DNA from: Rhodanobacter sp. B05
GTDB taxonomy: Bacteria; Pseudomonadota; Gammaproteobacteria; Xanthomonadales; Rhodanobacteraceae
Length of the DNA: 64,000 bases
Assembly (NCBI RefSeq): GCF_002001085.1
Contig: NZ_MUNU01000017.1
Coordinates: 186,001-250,000, forward strand
Direction: 5' to 3'
A model generated the notes under the pieces. The model had not been told where the DNA came from. It was given only the letters and a program-made list of their open reading frames with translations, and did not search any database. A program made the translations under genes and the position numbers. Of the stretch, positions 18,772 through 27,095 are shown piece after piece. The number at the start of each line of letters is the position of its first letter. Within the stretch, counting starts at the first letter, position 1.

Positions 18772-19313
18772 TGAACACGTCGATTTCCCGCAGATCCGCC
18801 CAGCTGGCGCGCCTGGCCTTGATGCTGGCGGTAGCGCTGGTGCTGGCAGGATGCACCCGCGGCATGTCGGACCTGCGCGCCTGGGTAGCCCAGGAGAAGG
18901 CCAGGAAAGGCTCGCCGATTCCGCCGCTGCCCGTGATCAAGACCTTCGAGACGTTCAAGTACGACGATCAGGACAGGCGTGACCCGTTCAGCCCGAGTAC
19001 GACCGAACTGCAGAACAGCAGCGCCAACAGCGGTCCGCGACCGGACGCCAACCGGGCCAGGGAGCCGCTGGAGATGTTCGCGCTGGACAGCCTCAAGATG
19101 GTCGGTTCGGTCGGTGTGGGCCCGCAGATGGAGGTCCTGATCAAGGATCCGGGTGGCGTCATCCATCGCGTCCATGTGGGGGAATACATGGGCCAGAACT
19201 ACGGGCATATCACCGCCATCAGCGAAGACCATGTGGATCTGGTCGAGCTGGTATCCAACGGCAATGGTGGCTGGATGGAACGTCCCGCCAGCATCGCGCT
19301 CGGCGAGCAATAG
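18768..19313 (+). CDS. pilP: PilP, type IV pilus inner-membrane lipoprotein
   Basis: Lipoprotein that links the PilN/PilO complex to the secretin PilQ through its periplasmic HR domain. The 181-residue product has a lipoprotein signal ending in LVLAGC (Cys29), a proline-containing linker and a beta-rich domain with DPFSPSTTEL, LKMVGSVGVGPQMEVLIKD and YMGQNYGHITAI. The start codons ATGATG overlap the pilO stop; either ATG could serve. Confidence 0.94.
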   Translation: MMNTSISRRSAQLARLALMLAVALVLAGCTRGMSDLRAWVAQEKARKGSPIPPLPVIKTFETFKYDDQDRRDPFSPSTTELQNSSANSGPRPDANRAREPLEMFALDSLKMVGSVGVGPQMEVLIKDPGGVIHRVHVGEYMGQNYGHITAISEDHVDLVELVSNGNGGWMERPASIALGEQ

Positions 19314-19332
19314 GAATACAGGGGCAGATGCA

Positions 19333-21591
19333 ATGAGCAACCAAATCCAATCCGTGCGGGGCCGAGTCATGCGCCATGCGAGCCGTTACATCCTGATGGG
19401 TCTGCTGATCATCGGTGCCACCTGGGCCAGCGCCGCGATGGCGGCAGCGGCCACGCTGAAGAACATCAGCTACGACGCCCTGCCTGGCGGCGGCGTCGAA
19501 CTGCACATGGACTTTGGCGACGGTCCGGTGCCGGAGCCGAGGATCTTCACGACCGAAAACCCGCCGCGCATTGCGGTCGACCTGCCTGATACCGACAACG
19601 CCGCCGCGCGCCACCTGGACATCGGCAAGGGCTCGACCTCGGGCGTATCGGCGGTTTCGGCCGGGGGCCGCACCCGCGTCGTGGTCGAACTGATGCGCGC
19701 GTCCAGCTATCGCAGCCGCGTCGACGGCCACAGCCTGGTGCTCACCGTCAACAACGGCAGCGCGAATCAGGCGGTCACCACCGCAGCCACCATCGATCCG
19801 ACCAAGGCGCTGCCTTCATCCTCGGAAGGCCCCGCCATTTCCAACATCGATTTCCGCCGCGGTCCGAACGGTGAAGGCCGCGTGCTGGTCAGCTTCAGCG
19901 GCAGCGGCGCGAATGCCGAAATGACCCATCAAGGCGACAAGGTGCTGGTCACCATCGACCATGCGAACCTGCCGGCCAACCTGGCCCAGCGCCTGGATAC
20001 GCTGGACTTCGCCACCCCGGTTCAGTCCATCGTCACCCGCGCCGGCAGCGGTGGTGGTGCGCGCATCGAGATCAGCACCAAGGGCAGCGTCGACGCCTCC
20101 GCCTACCAGACGCCTGATCAGTACGTGGTCGAAGTGGCGCCGAAAAAGGCCGACGCCAAGACAGACAAGCTGGCCCAACTGGACAAGGAGCCGAGTTACA
20201 ACGGCAAGCGCGTCACCTTCAACTTCCAGGACATCCCGGTGCGCTCGGCGCTGCAGTTGATCGCCGACATCTCCGGCCTCAATCTGGTGGCGTCCGACAG
20301 CGTCGGCGGCAGCGTCACCCTGCGCCTGGTCAACGTGCCCTGGGATCAGGCGCTGGACGTGATCCTGCGTGCCAAGAGCCTGGACAAGCGCCGCAACGGC
20401 AACGTCATCTGGGTGGCCCCGCAGGCCGAGCTGGCCAAGTACGAGCAGGATCTCGCCGACGCCAAGCTGAAGGCGCAGGATACCGCCGAGCTGGTCACCG
20501 ACTACGTGCCGATCAGCTACGGCAAGGCCTCGGACATCGCCAAGTTGCTGACCACTGGCAGCATGCAGGGCGGTGGCGGTGGCGGCAGTTCCAACACCCA
20601 GCGTGGCTTCCTCTCGCCGCGCGGCAGCGTCTCGTTCGACCAGCGCACCAACACCCTGCTGATCAACGACACGCCGGAAAAGATCAAGCAGTTGCGTGAT
20701 CTGATCGCCGTGCTCGACAAGCCGGTGCAGCAGGTGCTGATCGAGTCGCGCATCGTGGTGGCCACCGACGACTTCACCCGCGAACTGGGCGTGAAGTGGG
20801 GCGTGTCCGGCGCCCAGGTCAACAAGAACAACATCATCACCACGGCGCCGACGGGCGATGGCGCGTTGACCTACGGTACTGGTGTCCACAACAACATCGT
20901 CAACTACAACAATGCCTACAGCGACTGGGTGGCCAACGGCAGCAATGGCGCCGCGCCGCATCCTGGCGCGGTGACCCTGCCGGGTGGCTTCAACGTGAAC
21001 CTGCCGGCACAGGGCGGCAGCACGCTGGGCTTCGCCATCCTGGGTGCCAACTACGCGCTCGATCTCGAGCTCTCCGCGGCGCAGACCGAGGGTCGTGGCG
21101 AGGTGATCTCCAGCCCGCGCGTGATCACCGCCAACCAGCAGGAAGCGGTGATCCGCCAGGGCCAGGAAATCGGCTACGTCACCTATCAGAACCAGGGTGC
21201 TGGTGCCGGTGGCGCGCCGACCGCTTCGGTGCAGTTCAAGGACGCTGTGCTGGAACTGAAGGTGACGCCGACGATCACCGCCGACAATCGGGTCTACCTC
21301 GCGATCAACGTCAAGAAGGATGCACTGGCCGCGTTCGTCAACACCCCGAACGGCCAGGTGCCGCAGATCGACACGCGCGAGGTGAATACCTCGGCCCTGG
21401 TCGACAACGGACAGACCGTCGTGCTCGGTGGCATCTACGAGGTCAACAAGAACAACACGGTATCCAAGGTGCCCGGGCTGGGCGACATCCCCGGCATCGG
21501 CGCGCTGTTCCGTGATACCAAGCGCACAACCTCCAAGGCCGAGTTGCTGATCTTCGTGACCCCGCGGATCCTCAGCGACACCTTGCAGTAA
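19333..21591 (+). CDS. pilQ: PilQ, type IV pilus secretin
   Basis: Outer-membrane secretin through which the pilus passes. From ATG 19333 it is 752 residues: a signal segment (about 16-37), two AMIN domains that bind peptidoglycan (about 41-140 and 163-265), an STN/N0 domain (FNFQDIPVRSALQLIADISG, from about 297) with VPWDQALDVIL, an N1-type domain with a Gly-rich loop (QGGGGGGSS) near 412-420, and the secretin core, with the usual SSPRVITANQQEAVIRQG and VPGLGDIPGIGALFR. The frame is open further upstream over pilP and is a shadow there. It ends the operon and is followed by a terminator. Confidence 0.96.
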   Translation: MSNQIQSVRGRVMRHASRYILMGLLIIGATWASAAMAAAATLKNISYDALPGGGVELHMDFGDGPVPEPRIFTTENPPRIAVDLPDTDNAAARHLDIGKGSTSGVSAVSAGGRTRVVVELMRASSYRSRVDGHSLVLTVNNGSANQAVTTAATIDPTKALPSSSEGPAISNIDFRRGPNGEGRVLVSFSGSGANAEMTHQGDKVLVTIDHANLPANLAQRLDTLDFATPVQSIVTRAGSGGGARIEISTKGSVDASAYQTPDQYVVEVAPKKADAKTDKLAQLDKEPSYNGKRVTFNFQDIPVRSALQLIADISGLNLVASDSVGGSVTLRLVNVPWDQALDVILRAKSLDKRRNGNVIWVAPQAELAKYEQDLADAKLKAQDTAELVTDYVPISYGKASDIAKLLTTGSMQGGGGGGSSNTQRGFLSPRGSVSFDQRTNTLLINDTPEKIKQLRDLIAVLDKPVQQVLIESRIVVATDDFTRELGVKWGVSGAQVNKNNIITTAPTGDGALTYGTGVHNNIVNYNNAYSDWVANGSNGAAPHPGAVTLPGGFNVNLPAQGGSTLGFAILGANYALDLELSAAQTEGRGEVISSPRVITANQQEAVIRQGQEIGYVTYQNQGAGAGGAPTASVQFKDAVLELKVTPTITADNRVYLAINVKKDALAAFVNTPNGQVPQIDTREVNTSALVDNGQTVVLGGIYEVNKNNTVSKVPGLGDIPGIGALFRDTKRTTSKAELLIFVTPRILSDTLQ

Positions 21592-21611
21592 GTTGCCTTG
21601 CGGCAGCGGAG

Positions 21612-21636
21612 AAGGGCGGCCCAGGCCGCCCTTTTT
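21612..21636 (+). terminator. Intrinsic terminator of pilMNOPQ
   Basis: AAGGGCGG (21612-21619) pairs with CCGCCCTT (21626-21633) around CCCAGG and runs into TTTTT. It is 20 bases after the pilQ stop. Confidence 0.85.
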
Positions 21637-21760
21637 CGTGCTTTCCCGCCGGTGCGACCGACAGAATTAAACTTCCGACGCAGATGATGGTCAGAGGGAC
21701 GCCGACGAGCCGCCCTCATGGAGCGGGCGCGCAGGTGCCAAGCCGAACCGGAAGCCGATC

Positions 21761-22756
21761 ATGGACATGCCCGAAACCTCGCCCCTCAGCCCACTGCAAC
21801 AGTCCTTCGCACGCCTGCGTGACGAGTTGAGGCTCTGCATCATCGGTCAGCCCCGCTTGGTCGACTGTCTGCTGGTCGCCCTGCTGGCCGATGGCCATCT
21901 GCTGGTCGAAGGCGCGCCCGGCCTGGCCAAGACCACGGCGGTGAAAGCGCTGGCGGCGCGGATCGAGGCGGACTTCCACCGCGTCCAGTTCACGCCCGAC
22001 CTGCTGCCCGCCGACCTCACCGGCACCGACGTGTTTCGCCCGCAATCGGGCAGCTTCGAGTTCGAGCGCGGCCCGCTGTTCCACAACATCATCCTGGCCG
22101 ACGAGATCAATCGCGCGCCGGCCAAGGTGCAGTCCGCGCTGCTGGAGGCGATGGCCGAGCAGCAGATCACGGTGGGCCGCAGCACCTGGCAGCTGCCGGA
22201 TCTTTTCATGGTGATGGCCACCCAGAATCCGATCGAGCAGGAAGGCACCTTCAACCTGCCGGAGGCCCAGCTCGATCGTTTCCTGATGCATGTGACGATC
22301 GGCTATCCCGATGCCGCCTCCGAGCTGGCGATCCTCAAGCTGGCACGCGAACAGGCCAGCCGGCGCGCCCATCCCGTGCCGCCACCGCAGGCACTGCTCA
22401 GCCAGCCCGATGTGTTTGCCGCACGCGATGCTGCAATGGCCGTGCACATGGCGCCGGCGCTGGAGGAGTATCTGGCGCAGCTTGTGCTCGCTACGCGTGA
22501 TGCCGGCCGCTACGGTGCGGAACTCAAGCGCTGGATCGCCTGGGGCGGCAGTCCGCGCGCCACCATCGCGCTGGATCGCTGCGCGCGCGCGCAGGCATGG
22601 CTTGCCGGTCGCGCCTATGTGTTGCCCGAGGACGTGCATGCGATTGCCCACGAAGTGCTGCGACACCGCGTGCTGCTCAGCTACGAGGCGCAGGCCGAGG
22701 GCGTGCGACCGGATCAGGTGATCGCGCGCCTGCTGGATCTCGTGCCGCTGCCGTGA
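21761..22756 (+). CDS. MoxR-family AAA+ ATPase
   Basis: MoxR ATPases act as chaperones for VWA-domain partner proteins encoded beside them. The 331-residue product has Walker A GAPGLAKTT (51-59), Walker B IILADEINRAP near 110-120, sensor 1 ATQNPIEQEGTFNLPEAQLDRF, and the AAA lid. It begins a six-gene unit (MoxR, DUF58, DUF4381, VWA, VWA-TPR, BatD) in which every junction overlaps, so the genes are surely cotranscribed. The usual substrate of such systems is not known; envelope stress tolerance is reported for relatives. Confidence 0.93.
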   Translation: MDMPETSPLSPLQQSFARLRDELRLCIIGQPRLVDCLLVALLADGHLLVEGAPGLAKTTAVKALAARIEADFHRVQFTPDLLPADLTGTDVFRPQSGSFEFERGPLFHNIILADEINRAPAKVQSALLEAMAEQQITVGRSTWQLPDLFMVMATQNPIEQEGTFNLPEAQLDRFLMHVTIGYPDAASELAILKLAREQASRRAHPVPPPQALLSQPDVFAARDAAMAVHMAPALEEYLAQLVLATRDAGRYGAELKRWIAWGGSPRATIALDRCARAQAWLAGRAYVLPEDVHAIAHEVLRHRVLLSYEAQAEGVRPDQVIARLLDLVPLP

Positions 22757-23688
22757 GTGCGGTGTCGTCAACCCCTGCCGAGGGCGATGGTCGCAGCGCG
22801 GTCTCGTTGGCCGAACTGATCGCGCTGCGCAGCCGCGTCGGCCATGTGCACATGGCACCGTTGTCGACCCGTGCGGCCCGCCATGGGCAGCAGTCCAGCC
22901 GTCTATACGGCCGTGGCATGGACTATGCCGAATCGCGGGTCTACCAGGCAGGCGATGACGTGCGCCGGCTGGACTGGCGGCTCACCGCGCGCAGCGGCCG
23001 GCTGCATACCAAGTTGTTCCAGGAGGATCGCGAAGGCTGTCTGCTGATCCTGCTCGACACTCACGCCAGCATGGTTTTCGGCACGCGGCAGCGCTTCAAG
23101 TCGGTGCAGGCGGCGCGTTCGGCGGCGCTGGCGGCATGGTACGCCACGCACGCCGGCGAACGGGTCGGTGTGCTCGCGTTCGGCGGAGTCGATCACCTGC
23201 TGCGGCCCCAGGCGGGTCCGCGCGGCGCGCTTGCCGTGTGCGGCGCGCTGGCGCAATGGGATGCCGGTCCGCGCTTGGAACGATCGCAGGCGTTGTCCGA
23301 TGTCTTGATGCGTGCCGCCCAGGTGTCGCATGGCGCCAGTCGGGTGCTGCTGATCAGTGACGGATTCAGCTGCGATCCCGCGGCGCGCCAACGGCTGCTG
23401 GACCTGACCCGGCGCGCTGCGGTCAGCGTGCTGGTGGTGGCCGATCCGCTGGAGCTGGCGCTGGCGCCGCCGGGGCGCTACCCGCTCGAGCATGCCGGCG
23501 AGCGTCGCGAGGTACTGCTGCAATCGGCGCGCCAACGCAGCGACTTCCAGCGCACGCTGGGTACCGGAGTCAGGCGGCTGGCTGGTCTGGCCAGTTCGCT
23601 GGGCTTGCGCAGCGCAAGTATCGACACCACCGCGGATCCGTTCGACGCCGTGTCCGGGCTGATCGGTCGCCCGGGGATTCCGCGATGA
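22753..23688 (+). CDS. DUF58 domain protein
   Basis: A standard companion of MoxR ATPases, with a degenerate VWA-like fold. GTG 22753 overlaps the MoxR stop. The 311-residue product has the DUF58 signature DYAESRVYQAGDDVRRLDWR near residues 57-76, then TARSGRLHTKLFQED, and LLILLDTHASM where a VWA metal site would be; DTHAS keeps Asp and Ser but has His as the linker residue. No membrane segment is evident. Role: probably a MoxR client or adaptor; no biochemical function is assigned. Confidence 0.9.
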   Translation: MSAVSSTPAEGDGRSAVSLAELIALRSRVGHVHMAPLSTRAARHGQQSSRLYGRGMDYAESRVYQAGDDVRRLDWRLTARSGRLHTKLFQEDREGCLLILLDTHASMVFGTRQRFKSVQAARSAALAAWYATHAGERVGVLAFGGVDHLLRPQAGPRGALAVCGALAQWDAGPRLERSQALSDVLMRAAQVSHGASRVLLISDGFSCDPAARQRLLDLTRRAAVSVLVVADPLELALAPPGRYPLEHAGERREVLLQSARQRSDFQRTLGTGVRRLAGLASSLGLRSASIDTTADPFDAVSGLIGRPGIPR

Positions 23689-24227
23689 ATGCCGGGACCG
23701 GATCACACGCGGCCGCGGCTGGCGCCTCCGGGCCCAGCCTGCGTGACATCCATCTTCCCGCTGCGCCATCGTGGTGGCCACCGGCACCAGGCTGGTGGCT
23801 GCTCGCCGCCATCGTGTTGTTGCTTGGCGTGATGGCGGCCTGGGCCTGGCGTCGCCATCGTCGCGCACAGCGCCGGCGCAAGCAGGTCCTGGATGAACTG
23901 GAGCAGCTGGTGTGCCGGCACCATGGTGACGGCAGTCCGGCTACTTTGCTGCAGGGCCTCCATCAACTGTTGCGACGGGTGGCGCGTCAACACGATGCCG
24001 ATGCCATCCGGCAGCGAGGCGGCGCGTGGCGCGAGACGCTGGCGCGGGTGCCGGTCGACGCCGCAACCCTGGATCAACTGGTTGCACTCGATCGGCTGAT
24101 CTACCAGCCCCCGGGCGAAGGCGACCGGGAAGCCATCGTCGCAGCAACCAGACAATGGCTGCGTCTGGCCGTAAAGCCGTCCAACTGGGAGAAGATGGCG
24201 CCGGAGCGGGAGGCCGCCGATGCCTGA
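23685..24227 (+). CDS. DUF4381 membrane protein
   Basis: A 180-residue protein with the DUF4381 pattern: an N-terminal LRDIHLPAAPSWWPPAPGWW, one membrane segment (about 37-55), a strongly basic stretch (RRHRRAQRRRKQ), and a cytoplasmic helical domain with PATLLQGLHQLLRRVARQ. It overlaps both neighbours. In Bat-type operons this family sits between DUF58 and the first VWA gene; the function is unknown and probably structural, helping hold the VWA proteins at the membrane. Confidence 0.88.
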   Translation: MNAGTGSHAAAAGASGPSLRDIHLPAAPSWWPPAPGWWLLAAIVLLLGVMAAWAWRRHRRAQRRRKQVLDELEQLVCRHHGDGSPATLLQGLHQLLRRVARQHDADAIRQRGGAWRETLARVPVDAATLDQLVALDRLIYQPPGEGDREAIVAATRQWLRLAVKPSNWEKMAPEREAADA

Positions 24228-25206
24228 GTTCGCCTGGCCCTGGATCATCCTGCTGCTGCCGTGGCCGTGGCTGCTGCGGCGATGGTGGCACCCGGCGGCG
24301 CCGGGGCAAGCCTTGCACCTGCCGCAGCCCGGCGTGCCGCTGAGCACCGTGGCGGACAAGCGCGCGCACGGTGCAACACCATGGTTGCTGGCGCTGGCCT
24401 GGCTGTGCCTGCTGCTCGCGGCGGCGCGACCGCAGTGGCTGGGGCCGCCGCAGGCGCAGCAGCGCAGCGGGCGTGCCTTGATGCTGGCCGTGGATCTGTC
24501 CGGCAGCATGCGCACGCCGGACATGCAGCTGGCCGGCCAGTCGGTCAGTCGCTTCGGCGCGGTGGAGGCGATCGCCGGTGACTTCATCAGCCGGCGCAGC
24601 GGCGACGAAATGGGGCTGATCCTGTTCGGCAGCCAGGCCTTCCTGGTCACCCCGCTGACCTACGACCTGTCGGCGGTACGTGCGCAATTGCAGGGTGCCG
24701 CGGTGGGGCTGGCCGGCAGTCAGACCGCGATCGGCGACGCGATCGCAGTGGCGGTGAAACGCTTGTCGGCGTTGCCCGAACAGGCACGCGTGCTGGTGCT
24801 GCTCACCGACGGCGTGAACAACGCCGGCAACATCGCGCCACGCGAAGCGGCGCGGGCAGCCAAGGCGGCCGGCGTGCGCATTTACACGATCGGCATCGGC
24901 GCCACGCAAATGCAGATTCCCGGCTTCTTCGGCATGCAGCTGGTGAATCCTTCGGCGGATCTCGATGCGGACATGCTCACCGCGATCGCCAGGGAAACCG
25001 GTGGCCGATTCTTCCGCGCCACCGACAGCAGCGAACTTGCGGACGCCTATCGCACGATCGATGCGCTGGAGCCGATGCCGCAACACGGGCCGAGCCTGCG
25101 TCCGCGACACGAGTTGTTCCGCTGGCCGTTGCTGGGCTCGATCGTCCTGCTGCTGTTTGCAATCATGCCGCGCCGGTGGCGAAATCCGTCGGAGCAGCGC
25201 ACATGA
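24220..25206 (+). CDS. BatA-type VWA membrane protein
   Basis: Membrane-anchored von Willebrand A protein. Hydrophobic segments lie at about 5-20, 53-68 and near the C-terminus (LLGSIVLLLFAIM). The VWA domain carries an intact MIDAS motif DLSGS (Asp92, Ser94, Ser96), with TPLTYD and LLTDGVNNAG supplying the remaining metal-site residues. Length 328 is typical of BatA. It overlaps DUF4381 by eight bases and the next VWA gene by four. It probably binds a metal-dependent partner on the periplasmic or cytoplasmic face of the Bat complex; the topology is not resolved here. Confidence 0.92.
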   Translation: MPEFAWPWIILLLPWPWLLRRWWHPAAPGQALHLPQPGVPLSTVADKRAHGATPWLLALAWLCLLLAAARPQWLGPPQAQQRSGRALMLAVDLSGSMRTPDMQLAGQSVSRFGAVEAIAGDFISRRSGDEMGLILFGSQAFLVTPLTYDLSAVRAQLQGAAVGLAGSQTAIGDAIAVAVKRLSALPEQARVLVLLTDGVNNAGNIAPREAARAAKAAGVRIYTIGIGATQMQIPGFFGMQLVNPSADLDADMLTAIARETGGRFFRATDSSELADAYRTIDALEPMPQHGPSLRPRHELFRWPLLGSIVLLLFAIMPRRWRNPSEQRT

Positions 25207-27095
25207 GCGAGCTGCTGCAGCAGTTTCATTTTCTGCGCCCATGGTGGCTGCTGGCGCTGGCCATGTTGCCGCTGCTGGCGCTGCCGCGCTGGCGGCGTGA
25301 CGGTGGCCAGTTGGAACTGTCACGGCTGGTCGACGCCGATCTGCTGCCGTATCTGCTGCGCGGGCAGGCGCGCCATCGATACCTGCCGTTGTGGCTGTGC
25401 GCACTGGGCTGGTTGCTGGCCACGCTGGCCCTGGCCGGCCCGACCTGGAGCCGTGTCGAGCAACCGCTGTATGCGAGTCGTCCGGCACAGGTGGTGGCGA
25501 TCTCGCTGTCCCGGCACATGCTGGCGCGCGACGTGGCGCCGAGCCGGCTCGATCGGGCGCGTTACAAGGCGCACGATCTGCTTGCCAGCAACCACGATGG
25601 ACTCAACGCCTTGATCGGCTATGCCGGCGAGGCGTTCGTGGTGGCGCCGCTGACCTCGGATGCGAATAGCCTGGGCGACCTGCTCGACGCGATGGCCCCG
25701 GACACGATGCCGGTGGACGGCAACAACGCGGCGGCGGCGATCGCCCTGGGTGCGAAGCTGATGCATGACGCCAAGGCCGGTGGCGGCTCGCTGGTGCTGA
25801 TCACCGACCAGGCCGATGCGGCAGCGGATGCCGCGGCGCGCAAGGCGCTTGCCGCCGGCGTGCATGTCTCCGTGCTCGGCGTGGGCACCGCGCAGGGCGG
25901 CCCGGTGCCGCTGTCCGACGGCGGCTTCCTGCACGATGCGAAGGGCGACATGGTGCTCGCCGGTCGCGCCGACGCGGCGCTCGCCGCGCTGGCCCGCGCC
26001 GGCGGCGGCCGTTACGTGGCGATGAGCGCCGACCCGCATGACATCGACGCCTTGCATGCCGAGTTGCGCAAGGCGCCGACGGCCACGGCGACCGGACAGC
26101 TCGGCGATCAATGGCAGGATCGCGGCCCCTGGCTGCTGCTGCCGTTGCTGTTGATCGTGGCCACGGTGTTCCGTCGCGGCTGGCTATTGTTGCTGCTGCT
26201 GGCCTGCCTGCCGCTGTTGTCGACCCGTGCCGAAGCTGGTGCCTGGAAAAATCTCTGGCAACGGCCGGACCAGCAGGCTGCGCAGGCGTTGCGCAAGGGT
26301 CGTCCGCAGGAAGCGCAGCGGCTCGCCCGCGATCCCGCATGGCGCGGCGTGGCGGCGTATCGCGCCGGCGACTATGCGGCAGCGGCGGCGGAGCTGCAGC
26401 ACGCGCGCGGTGGCGATGCGGCGTACAACCGCGGCAATGCGCTGGCCAGGGCTCAGCGCTACGAGGAGGCGATCAAGGCCTATGACGAGGCGCTGAAACT
26501 CGACCCGGCCAATGCCGACGCCAAGGCCAACCGCAAGGCGGTCGAGGATTGGTTGCAGCAGCAGAAAAAACAACAGCAGCAACAGCAACAACAGAAGTCG
26601 GGTCAGAAAAAGCAATCCGGCCAGGGCGACGGCAAGCAGCAGTCGACGCAAGGTGATCAGGGCAAGGATGGCAAGCCGGACTCGACCCAGCAAAAGTCGG
26701 CGCAGGACGGCAGCAAGCCTTCGGATCGGCAGAACCAGAGTCGGCAATCGCAATCGCCGAATGAGTCTGGCCAGAATCACTCCGGCGACCAGCCCAAGCC
26801 ACAGAGCGCGCAGGAACGGGCCGAACAAGCGGCCGAGGCCGAGCAGGCTCGGCACGCGCTGAAGCAGCAGATGGACCAGGCGTTGGCCGCGCAGCCGGCC
26901 AAGCCCACGGACAAGGCCCCGTCGCACCAACTCGGCGCGTTGGGGAAGGACGATCCGCAATCGAAGTTGCCCGCGGATCTCCGCAACGCCCTGCAACGGG
27001 TCCAGGACGATCCCGGCGCGCTGCTGCGGCGCAAGTTCGAACTGGAATACCAGGAGCGCCATGGCGGTGCTCCGGACGAGGATGGACAGCCATGA
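25203..27095 (+). CDS. BatB/BatC-type VWA-TPR membrane protein with degenerate MIDAS
   Basis: A fusion equivalent to BatB plus BatC: N-terminal membrane segments (about 13-28, 62-79), a VWA domain (about 95-285), further hydrophobic segments near 307-340, TPR repeats (about 385-460, including AAYNRGNALARAQRYEEAIKA), then a long low-complexity Gln/Lys/Ser tail with polyglutamine, and a final helical stretch. The MIDAS position reads ISLSRH (Ser101, Ser103, His105) where BatB proteins normally have DxSxS, and the later D-G reads TDQAD, so metal binding is probably lost. ATG 25203 overlaps the previous stop. Length is 630. Confidence 0.9.
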   Translation: MSELLQQFHFLRPWWLLALAMLPLLALPRWRRDGGQLELSRLVDADLLPYLLRGQARHRYLPLWLCALGWLLATLALAGPTWSRVEQPLYASRPAQVVAISLSRHMLARDVAPSRLDRARYKAHDLLASNHDGLNALIGYAGEAFVVAPLTSDANSLGDLLDAMAPDTMPVDGNNAAAAIALGAKLMHDAKAGGGSLVLITDQADAAADAAARKALAAGVHVSVLGVGTAQGGPVPLSDGGFLHDAKGDMVLAGRADAALAALARAGGGRYVAMSADPHDIDALHAELRKAPTATATGQLGDQWQDRGPWLLLPLLLIVATVFRRGWLLLLLLACLPLLSTRAEAGAWKNLWQRPDQQAAQALRKGRPQEAQRLARDPAWRGVAAYRAGDYAAAAAELQHARGGDAAYNRGNALARAQRYEEAIKAYDEALKLDPANADAKANRKAVEDWLQQQKKQQQQQQQQKSGQKKQSGQGDGKQQSTQGDQGKDGKPDSTQQKSAQDGSKPSDRQNQSRQSQSPNESGQNHSGDQPKPQSAQERAEQAAEAEQARHALKQQMDQALAAQPAKPTDKAPSHQLGALGKDDPQSKLPADLRNALQRVQDDPGALLRRKFELEYQERHGGAPDEDGQP

